DNA from: Butyrivibrio hungatei DSM 14810
GTDB lineage: Bacteria > Bacillota > Clostridia > Lachnospirales > Lachnospiraceae
Direction of reading: 5' to 3'
DNA length: 64,000 nt
Assembly: GCF_900143205.1 (NCBI RefSeq)
Contig: NZ_FRDH01000014.1
Coordinates: 1-64,000 of the forward strand
The notes under the pieces are model-generated. The model had not been told where the DNA came from and ran no database searches. It saw nothing but the letters and a program-made list of their open reading frames with translations. The position numbers and the translations under genes were made by a program. Of the stretch, positions 44,190 to 53,187 are shown in pieces (positions within the stretch are counted from its first letter, which is position 1; every line of letters begins with the position of its first letter).

Positions 44190-44927
44190 CTAAACTACAT
44201 TTTTTGCATGCGCTCCAATTTTGTTTTCTACGCCATTAACCTCTACTGCTTCACGCTCAATATCACTCTGAGATACAAAACGTAAACTCTTCTCGCCCTG
44301 ATTAATGACATTATTCAGCTTTTCCAGATATGTAGAATCAGAAAAAGTAACTTCATAAATATTGTGAATCAAGACTTCTTTACATCTAAATGCATTCGAA
44401 TACCCAAGTTTACATTCTGCCTGTTTAATAAACTCAAATTTCGCATTTATTATTGCATTTTCTGGTATATATCCTGGAACTACAAGTTCTTCATAAAATT
44501 CCCGTGTTACATTAACTTCCCTATTTTTCCCAGAATTGAACCAACGGATAAACTTTAAGACATTTTTACCAGGAACATATACTCGTAAGTCCCCATCTTC
44601 ATAAAAAATTGAATTTTGTTCTTCCGTTATATTCAAACTATTTTTGATGTCATTAAATGAAGAGTAATACTTATAGACTCCCCCAATAGGTTGAAACTGC
44701 TCAATTCTTTTTCCTTTAATTAATAGATATTTATTATCCATTTTTATACGAAACAGATATCCACAACTAAATCTTATTCTTTCTTTTCTATGCCCCAGCA
44801 ATCCAAACCATATTTTTATATAACCTTTCGTATTTTTGAAAAAATCAATCACTGACGTAAATACCGAACCAAATATGGCACTTGCAATATTGCTTAATAA
44901 AAAATCAACCACCACTTCTCCCTTCAT
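44190..44927 (-). CDS. SMODS-associated NUDIX protein with membrane anchor
   Basis: About 245 residues. The N-terminal hydrophobic stretch (FLLSNIASAIFGSVFTSVI) suggests one membrane segment. The body (RFSCGYLFRIKMDNKYLLIK, then RIEQFQPIGGVYKYY) and the later TREFYEELVVPGYI fit the SMODS-associated NUDIX domain. The usual NUDIX box is incomplete. Such proteins were predicted as effectors of CD-NTase systems. ATG is used here, but a GTG a few codons later and a TTG 27 bases earlier are alternatives. Confidence 0.78.
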   Translation of the reverse strand: MKGEVVVDFLLSNIASAIFGSVFTSVIDFFKNTKGYIKIWFGLLGHRKERIRFSCGYLFRIKMDNKYLLIKGKRIEQFQPIGGVYKYYSSFNDIKNSLNITEEQNSIFYEDGDLRVYVPGKNVLKFIRWFNSGKNREVNVTREFYEELVVPGYIPENAIINAKFEFIKQAECKLGYSNAFRCKEVLIHNIYEVTFSDSTYLEKLNNVINQGEKSLRFVSQSDIEREAVEVNGVENKIGAHAKNVV

Positions 44928-45136
44928 ATATTTATACTGTTCCTTTTTCTCCAATTACATTCAACCATTTTGAAGGTCGAATAATTGCACTGAAAAGTGC
45001 GTCAACTCCCATAATTGCGCTACTTTTTATTATAACATACCCTTTACTAAAATGATGATGCAATTAGTTTATTTTGCAGATAAGAGACCACTGACATTTG
45101 CCAGTAGTCCCTTAATTAAGTCAAAAAAAGTCAAAT

Positions 45137-45331
45137 TTAATCAATAATATCTCCATTCGGGCCCCAGAACACTTCATGATCTTCGCCATCATAATGGTTG
45201 TAATAGTGGTACCCATCTTCAAGCTTCTTACCACAATTAGTACATACATCCCAATAACCAAAATCATCTTCGAATCCCGTGGTAATAGTTCTTCTTCCTG
45301 AGCAAGCACAATATTCATTATTTTTCTTCAT
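45137..45331 (-). CDS. Small zinc-ribbon-like protein (64 aa)
   Basis: 64 residues with CACSG and CTNCG pairs (about 8 and 30), a likely treble-clef or zinc ribbon, and an acidic, aromatic C-terminus. AGGAGG precedes the ATG. It is monocistronic. An imperfect hairpin follows at about 45084-45110. Function unknown. Confidence 0.6.
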   Translation of the reverse strand: MKKNNEYCACSGRRTITTGFEDDFGYWDVCTNCGKKLEDGYHYYNHYDGEDHEVFWGPNGDIID

Positions 45332-45434
45332 TTCTTTATCCTCCTGTTAAGCTGTTTCCCATACTCTATTGAGCAGCTATTTAATACCATGTTAAAATTC
45401 TAATTCATCATTTATCCTATAAATCGCCCACCAA

Positions 45435-45460
45435 AAAACCAGCCCCTTTCAGGGCTGGCT
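45435..45460 (-). terminator. Terminator of the ABC-F gene
   Basis: CCAGCCC / GGGCTGG with a 6-base loop, followed by GGTTTTTTGG on the minus strand. Confidence 0.75.
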
Positions 45461-45483
45461 CCATACTATACTCTATAAAACTA

Positions 45484-47043
45484 TTAAATTCTCGTTGTCC
45501 ACTTAGAACAGTCCACAATCTCTGTAGCAATATCCTCGTAGAAATCTGGTTCATGGCATACCATGAGGATGCTGCCCTTATATTCTTTGAGGGCTCTTTT
45601 GAGTTCGTCCTTGGCATCTACGTCTAGGTGGTTTGTTGGCTCGTCGAGAACTAAGAGATTTGACTCGCGGTTGATGAGCTTGCACAGGCGAACCTTTGCC
45701 TGTTCACCACCTGATAAGACTTTGCACTTGCTTTCGATGTGCTTGGTTGTGAGGCCGCACTTAGCAAGGGCTGAGCGAACTTCATACTGAGAGAAGCCTG
45801 GGAATTCCTGCCAGATTTCTTCCATACAGGTTGTTTCTATGTTAGGATCCATCTCCTGCTGGAAATAACCGATCTCTACGTTTTCTCCAAGTTCTACGGA
45901 GCCGCTGATGGCTGGGATGAGGCCCAGGATGCTCTTAAGGAGTGTTGTCTTACCGATACCGTTAGCTCCTACAAGGACGATCCTAGAGTTTCTCTCCATG
46001 TTGATATTAAGCGGAGATGAAAGTGGTTCATCATAGCCTATCACAAGGTCTTTTGTCTCAAAGATCATCTTACCTGGAGTTTTGGCAACTTTGAAATTAA
46101 ACTCTGGCTTTGGCTTTTCCTGAACCTTTTCAATAATGTCCATGCTGTCTAATTTCTTTTGCCTTGCCATTGCCATGTTTCTGGTGGCAACGCGGGCCTT
46201 ATTTCTTGCAACGAAGTCCTTTAGTTCTGCGATCTCCTGCTGCTGCCTATTATATGCTGCTTCTCTCTGAGCTTTTTTCATCTCATAGACTTCCATGAAC
46301 TTGTCGTAGTCACCAACGTATCTCTCAAGGGTATGAGTCTGGCCATCCATGTGGTAGATGATGTTGACTACGCTATTGAGGAATGGAATGTCATGAGATA
46401 TGAGGATAAAAGCGTTCTCATATTCCTGAAGGTATCTGGTGAGCCATACGATGTGCTCTGCATCCAGGTAGTTGGTAGGCTCGTCTAGGAGAAGGATATC
46501 AGGCTTTTCCAAAAGAAGCTTAGCAAGGAGGATCTTGGTCCTCTGACCTCCGGAAAGCTCTGTAACATCTCTATCAAGACCAAGGTCCAAAAAGCCCAGT
46601 GCTCTTGAAACCTCTTCTATCTTGGAATCTATAAGGTAGAAGTCGTGGTTGGTGAGAAGGTCCTGAATGGTTCCAAGCTCTTCCATGTACTCTTCAAGGG
46701 TCTTTTCATCAGCTTCACCCATGGCGTCGCAGATCTCGTTCATCCTGCGCTCCATGTCATAAAGTGGCTCGTAGGCTGATGCCAGCACGTCCCTGATGGT
46801 CATGCCTTCATGGAGGACTGCGTGCTGATCAAGATAGCCTACCTTTACATTCTTGGCCCACTCGATCTTGCCGGCATCTGGCATGAGCTTACCTATTATG
46901 ATATTCATAAAGGTTGACTTACCTTCGCCGTTAGCTCCTACTAGGCCGATATGTTCGCCTTTTAACAGTCTAAAAGACACATCATCAAATATTGCTCTAT
47001 CACCAAAACCGTGAGTTAAGTGTTCAACGTTTAAAATACTCAT
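45484..47043 (-). CDS. ABC-F family ATPase (ribosome-associated)
   Basis: 519 residues with two ABC ATPase domains in one chain and no membrane part. Domain 1 has Walker A GANGEGKST and LSGGQRTKILLAKLL, with the box LLLDEPTNYLD. Domain 2 has GANGIGKTT and LSGGEQAKVRLCKL, with LVLDEPTNHLD. A Lys/Arg-rich linker of about 70 residues joins them, the ABC-F hallmark. Members act on translating ribosomes; some give antibiotic protection. It resembles the YkpA/YbiT type, so I would not call it a resistance gene. Confidence 0.92.
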   Translation of the reverse strand: MSILNVEHLTHGFGDRAIFDDVSFRLLKGEHIGLVGANGEGKSTFMNIIIGKLMPDAGKIEWAKNVKVGYLDQHAVLHEGMTIRDVLASAYEPLYDMERRMNEICDAMGEADEKTLEEYMEELGTIQDLLTNHDFYLIDSKIEEVSRALGFLDLGLDRDVTELSGGQRTKILLAKLLLEKPDILLLDEPTNYLDAEHIVWLTRYLQEYENAFILISHDIPFLNSVVNIIYHMDGQTHTLERYVGDYDKFMEVYEMKKAQREAAYNRQQQEIAELKDFVARNKARVATRNMAMARQKKLDSMDIIEKVQEKPKPEFNFKVAKTPGKMIFETKDLVIGYDEPLSSPLNINMERNSRIVLVGANGIGKTTLLKSILGLIPAISGSVELGENVEIGYFQQEMDPNIETTCMEEIWQEFPGFSQYEVRSALAKCGLTTKHIESKCKVLSGGEQAKVRLCKLINRESNLLVLDEPTNHLDVDAKDELKRALKEYKGSILMVCHEPDFYEDIATEIVDCSKWTTRI

Positions 47044-47095
47044 TATTTACCTCATCTATTTTTAATCGCAACAGGCAATATTATAGCATGGAATT

Positions 47096-48595
47096 TTATA
47101 GGCAGGAAGCGTAAGCTTTTTCTGCGCCTTCTGTTCTGATGAGATGTAAGTTTTCTGTTACTTTCTCTGTGAGGCCTTCGATCTTGTTAAGGTCCTGATC
47201 CCACATCTTTTCATTACCAAGTACTGCTGCCACAAGGTCTTTTTCTGAATCATTTCTGTGTTCATAGTAGAATTCAAGAGCCCATCTATTATCGCTTACT
47301 GTGTAGGTATTGCCTTTTGGTCTCTTACATACAAGGCCAGCCTCAGTGAGCTCCTGAACATCATTTGAATAAAATGCGATATAAGCTGCAAGCGACATTG
47401 TAAGGCAAGTTGGGAGTTTATGATTCTTGTCAATGTACTGCAGGAATGATGGCATGTTGCGGGCTTTCCACTTACTTGTTGAGTTAAGGGAAATTGACAT
47501 GAGCTCATGGTTTACGAATGGGTTATTGAATCTATCCTTAACTGCTGTAGCGAAGTTATTGAGGTCGTTCTCATCAAGGTGATCTACGAGGGTTGGGATA
47601 ACTTCTTCGTTTAACATCTTGTTCATGAAGCCTGCTACTGTCTCATTGTGCATGCAGTCTCTTACGATATCAAAGCCAGCAAGGTATGCTCCAAGGACAA
47701 AGCCTGTGTGAGCGCCGTTTAGGATCCTAACCTTTCTGTGCTTGTATGGCATAACGTCTGGAACAACGTGGACGTTTACGCCGGCTTTTTTAAATGGGAG
47801 TCTATCTTCAAGTTCCTGTGGGCCTTCAATGATCCACACGCCAAAGATCTCACCTACGTCGATTAGTTCGTCATGGTAGCCGTTTGCTTCTTCGAGCTTT
47901 GCTACTTCCTTTTCGTCGCGGATCCTACCTGGAACTATCCTATCTACAAGGGTTGAGCAAAAGATATTTTCTTTATTCACCCAGGTCTTGAAGTCGCTTT
48001 CAAGGTTCCACTGGTCGATGTACTGATTTACGCACTTAAGGAGCTCTTTTCCATTATTATCAATGAGCTCGCAGGAAAGAACTACTACGCCTTTCTTGCC
48101 AGCCTTAAATCTGGTATAGAGGACCTGAGTGAGCTTACCAGGAAAGCTGCTTGCTGGAGTATCTGCGAAGTTGCAGGCTGGATCATAGGCGATACCTGCT
48201 TCTGTAGTATTGGATGCGATGATATCAAGGTCGTCGCTTGCTGCGATCTCCATCATCTTGTCGTAGTCACTCTTATTGTATGGGTTGAGGCAACAGTCTA
48301 CGGCTGAGATGACTCTTTTCATATCGACCTTCTGACCGTTCTCGCTGCCACGAAGGTACAGGGTGTAGAGACCTTCCTGCTTGTTGATGAGGTCTGTGAG
48401 GCCCTGGGCGATTGGCTGCACCAGGGCTACCTTGCCGTTAAAGCCTGCCTTCTCATTGCTGATGTCAAAAAAGTAATCTACAAAGGCTCTAAGGAAATTG
48501 CCTTCGCCGAACTGGAGCACCTTGACTGGAGCTTCCTTCTGGATGAAGCCTTCGTAGCCTGATCTTGATAAGACATCATAGTTTAATTGTTCCAT
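47096..48595 (-). CDS. uxaB: Tagaturonate reductase
   Basis: 499 residues, polyol/mannitol dehydrogenase family. The N-terminal Rossmann region has VLQFGEGNFLRAFVDYFF, and the C-terminal catalytic region has KHRKVRILNGAHTGFVLGAY. It interconverts tagaturonate and altronate with NAD(H) in galacturonate (pectin) breakdown. The ATG at 48595 follows AAGGAGG. Two operator-like palindromes lie upstream, which fits carbon-source control. Other uxa or uxu genes are not in the window. Confidence 0.88.
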   Translation of the reverse strand: MEQLNYDVLSRSGYEGFIQKEAPVKVLQFGEGNFLRAFVDYFFDISNEKAGFNGKVALVQPIAQGLTDLINKQEGLYTLYLRGSENGQKVDMKRVISAVDCCLNPYNKSDYDKMMEIAASDDLDIIASNTTEAGIAYDPACNFADTPASSFPGKLTQVLYTRFKAGKKGVVVLSCELIDNNGKELLKCVNQYIDQWNLESDFKTWVNKENIFCSTLVDRIVPGRIRDEKEVAKLEEANGYHDELIDVGEIFGVWIIEGPQELEDRLPFKKAGVNVHVVPDVMPYKHRKVRILNGAHTGFVLGAYLAGFDIVRDCMHNETVAGFMNKMLNEEVIPTLVDHLDENDLNNFATAVKDRFNNPFVNHELMSISLNSTSKWKARNMPSFLQYIDKNHKLPTCLTMSLAAYIAFYSNDVQELTEAGLVCKRPKGNTYTVSDNRWALEFYYEHRNDSEKDLVAAVLGNEKMWDQDLNKIEGLTEKVTENLHLIRTEGAEKAYASCL

Positions 48596-48613
48596 TGCTA
48601 TATCCTCCTTAAA

Positions 48614-48629
48614 ATGTAACCTCTTACAT
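48614..48629. promoter_or_regulatory. Second operator-like palindrome upstream of uxaB
   Basis: ATGTAACCTCTTACAT has half-sites ATGTAA / TTACAT. It lies between promoter and ribosome site, so a bound repressor would block elongation. Confidence 0.5.
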
Positions 48630-48659
48630 TGTTGTTTCAAATGTTATTTTTCATAATAA

Positions 48660-48689
48660 GTTATAGCATAGAAATGTAAGCGTTTACAA
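48660..48689 (-). promoter_or_regulatory. uxaB promoter with LacI/CcpA-type operator
   Basis: On the minus strand TTGTAA (-35) and TATAAC (-10) are 18 bases apart. TGTAAGCGTTTACA (48675-48688) is a near-perfect palindrome centred on CG, overlapping the -35 box. It fits a catabolite-responsive element or another LacI-family site. Confidence 0.6.
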
Positions 48690-48732
48690 GAAGAATTTTT
48701 TAACTTAAATTAGGGCTTACAAGCTGATTCTA

Positions 48733-48741
48733 TGCTATACT
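48733..48741 (+). promoter_or_regulatory. Possible extended -10 promoter of rqcH
   Basis: TGCTATACT matches an extended -10 box (TG-n-TATACT). There is no good -35 box. Confidence 0.35.
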
Positions 48742-48807
48742 GAATATGTTTTTTATTGAATAGGATTTCTACGGTATTCCTGTTCTATTTTAGAAAGGTT
48801 TTTTATT

Positions 48808-50661
48808 ATGGCTTTTGATGGAATTACAATTGCAAATCTTACCAAAGATTTAAGCGACTACCTTGTGGGTGGACGTATATATAAGATTGCTCAGCCGGAA
48901 AGTGATGAGCTTGTTATCACCGTTAAGTTGTCCTATGAGAATGCGGACAAATATGGTATCAAGCAAAAGAGGCTTGTGCTGTCTTCTGATGCTACTCTTC
49001 CTCTTGTTTACATGACTGATGACAACAAGAACTCACCTATGACTGCGCCTAATTTCTGTATGCTGCTTCGTAAACACATACAGAATGGCCGCATTGTGTC
49101 TGTGACTCAGCCTGGGGGCCTTGAGAGGGTCATCAGGATGGAGGTTGAGCACCTTGATGAAATGGGGGATCTTCGTCACAAGACTCTTATCATCGAAATC
49201 ATGGGCAAGTACAGTAACATCATATTTACTGATGAGGAGGATGTGATCATTGACTCTATCAAGCATATCCCTGCTTCAGTAAGTTCTGTCCGTGAGGTTT
49301 TGCCTGGCAGGAAGTACTTTATTCCAAGTCAGGATAAGTGCAATCCTCTTGAGACTTCTGCAGATGAATTTTCATCCTGTGTTCTGAGTAAGGGGATGCC
49401 TATATTTAAAGCTATTTATGGTTCATATACTGGTCTTAGTCCTATTATTGCTCAAGAGATTTGCTATAGAGCTAGTGTGGACGCGGATAAGTCTGCTATT
49501 GCGCTTGAGACGGCGGAGGCTATCGCGGTTTACAAGGCTTTTGATGAGGTTATGAGTATTGTAAGAAATGGAGAGTTTGTGCCTCAGATAATATATGAAG
49601 AGGGAGTTCCTAAAGAATACTCTTCTATTCCTCTAAAGATATATGGAGCTTCTGATGGGGAATCTGTTGATGATTCTGTGGATGGTTCTGTTGATGCTGT
49701 GGGAGGAATTTCTGGTAGGTTTGAGTGTGTGGAAGTGGGTGATATATCTGAGTTGATCTTGCAGTATTATGCTGAGAAAGACGTGGCTACTAGGATACGC
49801 CAGAAGTCTGTTGACCTTCGCAAGATCGTCCAGACTGCCCTTGAACGTAATGTCCGTAAGCTTGACCTTCAGACCAAGCAGCTTGCTGATAGCGAAAAGA
49901 AAGACAAATACAGGGTTTACGGCGAACTTCTTACTGTTTATGGTTACAGCGCCAAGGAGGGTGATAAGTCTATCACAGTGAATGACTACAACACCGGGGA
50001 GGATGTGACGATTCCTCTTGATCCTACTCTTTCACCTAATCAGAATGCCAAGAAGTATTTTGACAAATATACCAAGCTTAAGCGTACCGCTGAGGCTCTT
50101 GATGAACAGATCAAAGAAGTTTCGGAGGCGGTTTCACAGCTTGAATCAATAGAGTCAGCTCTTGAGATTGCAGAAAATGAGGCTGACCTTGCTCAGATAA
50201 GGCAGGAGCTTGTTGATAGCGGATATCTTAAGGCTCACTACAATGGCAAGAAGGGCCGAAGGGACAAGGTTACTTCAAAACCTTTACACTATGTGAGCTC
50301 TGATGGTTTTGACATATATGTGGGTAAAAACAATCTTCAGAATGATGAGCTTACTTTCAAGATGGCTAACGGGGGCGACTGGTGGTTCCATTCCAAGAAG
50401 ATTGCAGGGTCACACGTAGTTCTTTTAACAGGGGGTAAGGAGGTGCCTGACAGAGCCTTCGAGGAGGCTGCGGCTCTTGCTGCCTACTATTCAAAGGGCA
50501 AGAACCAGGAAAAGGTTGAGATTGACTATCTTAAACGCAAGGATGTCAAAAAGCCAAACGGCGCAAAGCCTGGTTTTGTGGTATATTACACTAATTATTC
50601 TATGGCTATAGCTCCTGACATTTCGGGACTTAGACTTATAAATGAAGGAGAAAACAAATGA
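48808..50661 (+). CDS. rqcH: Ribosome quality control factor RqcH (NFACT family)
   Basis: 617 residues. The NFACT-N domain starts MAFDGITIANLTKDL and contains NFCMLLRKHIQNGRI. A coiled coil spans about 350-480 (YFDKYTKLKRTAEALDEQIK). NFACT-R is at about 500-600, with HYVSSDGFDIYVGKNNLQND, then WWFHSKKIAGSHVVL and KPGFVVYYTNY. RqcH binds stalled 50S subunits and adds C-terminal alanine tails for degradation. The next gene overlaps its stop by 4 bases. Confidence 0.93.
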   Translation: MAFDGITIANLTKDLSDYLVGGRIYKIAQPESDELVITVKLSYENADKYGIKQKRLVLSSDATLPLVYMTDDNKNSPMTAPNFCMLLRKHIQNGRIVSVTQPGGLERVIRMEVEHLDEMGDLRHKTLIIEIMGKYSNIIFTDEEDVIIDSIKHIPASVSSVREVLPGRKYFIPSQDKCNPLETSADEFSSCVLSKGMPIFKAIYGSYTGLSPIIAQEICYRASVDADKSAIALETAEAIAVYKAFDEVMSIVRNGEFVPQIIYEEGVPKEYSSIPLKIYGASDGESVDDSVDGSVDAVGGISGRFECVEVGDISELILQYYAEKDVATRIRQKSVDLRKIVQTALERNVRKLDLQTKQLADSEKKDKYRVYGELLTVYGYSAKEGDKSITVNDYNTGEDVTIPLDPTLSPNQNAKKYFDKYTKLKRTAEALDEQIKEVSEAVSQLESIESALEIAENEADLAQIRQELVDSGYLKAHYNGKKGRRDKVTSKPLHYVSSDGFDIYVGKNNLQNDELTFKMANGGDWWFHSKKIAGSHVVLLTGGKEVPDRAFEEAAALAAYYSKGKNQEKVEIDYLKRKDVKKPNGAKPGFVVYYTNYSMAIAPDISGLRLINEGENK

Positions 50662-51704
50662 AAAAATTGAATCTTAAAAAGTACACAGACTTTATTGTCA
50701 AAGAGACTTCAGATCTTCTAAACATTGACTCTCCTACCGGCTACACTGAGGAGGCTGCAGCTTGGGTCAAGAAGGAATTTGAAAATCTTGGTTTTAAGGC
50801 TACTCTCACTAACAAGGGCGGCGTTATCGTTGATCTTACAGGTAAAGACAAGAAAAATGGTCTTTTACTCGAGGCTCACACAGATACTCTGGGAGGTATG
50901 GTTGCTACTATCAAGTCAAATGGCCGTCTCCAGCTTACAAACCTTGGTGGCATGAACCCTAACAATGCTGAGACTGAGAATGTCCGCGTTGTTACTAAGT
51001 TTAATGGCATCTATGAGGGTACTTTCCAGCTAAACAACGCTTCTATCCATGTGAATGGCGACTACGATGATACCAAGAGAACTTGGGAGAGCTGCGAAAT
51101 TGTCCTTGATGAGGATGTTAATTCTAAGGAAGATGTTGAAAAGCTCGGCATCTCTGTTGGCGACATTGTTTGCTTTGAACCTAATGTTCGCGTTACCAAG
51201 TCTGGCTACATCAAGTCCCGTTTCCTTGACGACAAGCTTAGCGTAGGAATCCTTCTTGGTCTTGCTAAGTATATCAAGGAGAACAAGATCACTCCTAAGA
51301 GAGCTCTTTATGCTCATATTACTGTATTTGAGGAAGTTGGACACGGCGGATGCGGCTCAGTTCCTGAAGGCTGCACAGAAGCTATATCAGTAGACATGGG
51401 TTGTGTTGGCGATGGTCTTACCTGCACAGAGCGTCAGGTTTCTATCTGCGCCAAGGACAGCGGCGGCCCTTACAGCTATCCTATCGTTCAGGCTCTTATG
51501 AAAGCTGCCAAGGACACAGGCGCTGACTACGCTGTAGACATTTACCCTCATTACGGCAGCGACGTTGAAGCTACTCTCCGCTCCGGCAATGACCTACGCC
51601 ACGGTCTCATCGGCGCAGGTGTCTATGCATCTCACGGCTACGAACGCAGCCACCGCGACGGCGCAGAGAATACGCTGAAGCTTCTCATCGGCTACTGCTG
51701 CTAA
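50658..51704 (+). CDS. M42-family aminopeptidase
   Basis: 348 residues. The di-metal site of M42 peptidases is visible: EAHTDTLGGMVA (His), RFLDDKLSVGI (Asp), TVFEEVGHGG (catalytic and ligand Glu), SVDMGCVG (Asp) and YASHGYERSHRDG (His). It probably trims peptides in the cytoplasm; coupling to rqcH is at the level of translation (ATGA overlap). Confidence 0.9.
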   Translation: MKKLNLKKYTDFIVKETSDLLNIDSPTGYTEEAAAWVKKEFENLGFKATLTNKGGVIVDLTGKDKKNGLLLEAHTDTLGGMVATIKSNGRLQLTNLGGMNPNNAETENVRVVTKFNGIYEGTFQLNNASIHVNGDYDDTKRTWESCEIVLDEDVNSKEDVEKLGISVGDIVCFEPNVRVTKSGYIKSRFLDDKLSVGILLGLAKYIKENKITPKRALYAHITVFEEVGHGGCGSVPEGCTEAISVDMGCVGDGLTCTERQVSICAKDSGGPYSYPIVQALMKAAKDTGADYAVDIYPHYGSDVEATLRSGNDLRHGLIGAGVYASHGYERSHRDGAENTLKLLIGYCC

Positions 51705-51721
51705 GGTTGACTTCCGAAATG

Positions 51722-51788
51722 GACCTAGGGGACGGGGTTAGTGGACCATTTTTTGAGACCTAGGGACGGAGGTTAGGGCTCATTTTTT
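51722..51788. repeat. Imperfect tandem repeat of about 33 bp
   Basis: GACCTAGGGGACGGGGTTAG is followed by a second GACCTAGGGACGGAGGTTAG, each ending in a CATTTTTT run. The first unit is 51722-51754, the second 51757-51788. This G-rich sequence looks like short dispersed repeats of Firmicutes, not a gene. Confidence 0.5.
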
Positions 51789-51810
51789 ACTTGGAGCAAT
51801 GTAATGTAAA

Positions 51811-51843
51811 AAGGCTTCTACCAAGATGGTAGAAGTCTTTTTA
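51811..51843 (+). terminator. Terminator after the M42 peptidase
   Basis: A 10-bp core stem around CTTCTACCA / TGGTAGAAG with a 3-base loop is followed by TCTTTTTATT. Confidence 0.75.
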
Positions 51844-51914
51844 TTCTTGGCAACAGTTTTGTCGCCTTTTTTGTCTATATTTACATGTTTTTGCTTATTC
51901 TTTACCCATTTGGA

Positions 51915-52841
51915 TTATTTTAATTTGTTCTGTACGTCCAAGATTTGATCTAATGGATAGTCACAGAATTCCGCGATCTCTTCTGGCTTTTTTCCTCTTC
52001 GGAGCATGTCAGAAATCTTATCAAAGTCTCTCTGTTCTATTCCTTGTTCTATTCCTTGTTCTATTCCTTGCTCTATACCCTGTACTATTCCCTTTTCTAT
52101 ACCCAGTTCAACGCCTTTGTTCTCGGCATCCTTAAGTTCATCAGCCATAAGTTCTCTCAATGCTTCACACATACTAGTATCTCCTTTCAGCTTATCATAC
52201 AGTTCCTTGTTGCTCATGGTACTGATCTGTAGCACCGCGTCAGCAAAACGCTTGTCTCCTGGCTCAGTGTATTTACTTGCCTCTTCAAGGAATTGTCTTA
52301 CTGTATCTTCATCTGCTTTCTTTCTCATTACAGATAAAGCTTTTAAACTTGAATCTCTGAGCTCACTGATGACAACAACGGATATCGGAATGTCTATCAT
52401 TCCGTAAACCTTGTATACACCAGGGTCCTGCTCTTCGACTCTCACACCTTTTTCTCTTAAATTCTTAAATAACTTAACTGGCTTGGCCGCTCTAAATATC
52501 GATATTGTTATCTCGCTTGCTTTGATCTCATCGACCGTCTTTCCAAGGCTTTTGAAGATACAAGTATATCCAATCACCTTCCACAGAACATCAACATTGA
52601 GCTCATCATTTGGGTTCTTGTACTCAATGATATTGTAAGTCCTGTAATCTCGCCCGATTGCATTATCAACATAAACATCGTGGCGCTTCTTGATAACTAG
52701 ATAGTCAATTCTGAGTGGCTCGCTTGAAAGAGGATGTTCACGCTCCACCTCAATATCTTTTGCATAAGCGCGCAAGCTCAGCATCAAGCCACCTTCAAAT
52801 CCGGAATGCCAGTCCACTCGCTGTTTTTCGCTTTCAGTCAT
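51915..52841 (-). CDS. PD-(D/E)XK-like protein with GIEQ tandem repeats
   Basis: 308 residues. The N-terminal third (LRIDYLVIKKRHDV, then YNIIEYKNPND) fits a D-x(n)-E-x-K nuclease fold, similar to Rpn-type proteins of Lachnospiraceae. Near the C-terminus a four-residue unit G-I-E-Q repeats about five times (about 261-280), encoded by a 12-bp tandem repeat (about 52036-52085). The ATG at 52841 is preferred over a TTG 33 bases earlier. A recombination-promoting nuclease role would be by analogy only. Confidence 0.65.
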   Translation of the reverse strand: MTESEKQRVDWHSGFEGGLMLSLRAYAKDIEVEREHPLSSEPLRIDYLVIKKRHDVYVDNAIGRDYRTYNIIEYKNPNDELNVDVLWKVIGYTCIFKSLGKTVDEIKASEITISIFRAAKPVKLFKNLREKGVRVEEQDPGVYKVYGMIDIPISVVVISELRDSSLKALSVMRKKADEDTVRQFLEEASKYTEPGDKRFADAVLQISTMSNKELYDKLKGDTSMCEALRELMADELKDAENKGVELGIEKGIVQGIEQGIEQGIEQGIEQRDFDKISDMLRRGKKPEEIAEFCDYPLDQILDVQNKLK

Positions 52842-52976
52842 TGTAATTATATCACCGCCTTTTTTTATCAACAACTAACTCTTTTGTAGCAGATTATGGG
52901 ATTGTCGGCATAAATCGCCTTTGCAACAGAAAGTTGCATTTCGCTCTGAATGAGCTCAAATATTAGTGTAGCAGAT

Positions 52977-53019
52977 AAATCTTAAGATTTATTGTAGGAA
53001 TTTCTTAAGATTGCTTAAG
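52977..53019. repeat. Cluster of CTTAAG palindromes
   Basis: The palindrome AAATCTTAAGATTT (52977-52990) and further CTTAAG at 53004 and 53014 lie in the 347-bp gap between two minus-strand genes. Nothing else in this gap looks coding. Confidence 0.35.
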
Positions 53020-53030
53020 AATTCGTTTTT

Positions 53031-53067
53031 TACCCCTAAATTCGTGATTAGGGGTAAAGTTTTTTCA
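53031..53067 (+). terminator. Hairpin TACCCCTAA / TTAGGGGTA
   Basis: A 9-bp stem with an 8-base loop, followed by AAGTTTTTTC on the plus strand. No plus-strand gene precedes it within about 1.3 kb, so its role is unclear. Confidence 0.45.
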
Positions 53068-53187
53068 AAACCGCCTCGCTATTGAAAATAAAACTTGCAA
53101 AAAGGGGCTAAAATAGGCCAAAAGGGTAAAGAATTAAGAGAAATCTTGTCATATTGCCTTCATTTACAAAGACAAGGGCCATAAAGC

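Noticed and set aside
45484..47043. ABC transporter or resistance gene
   Set aside because: Two ATPase domains in one chain without membrane parts mark an ABC-F protein, and no feature singles out a resistance subgroup.
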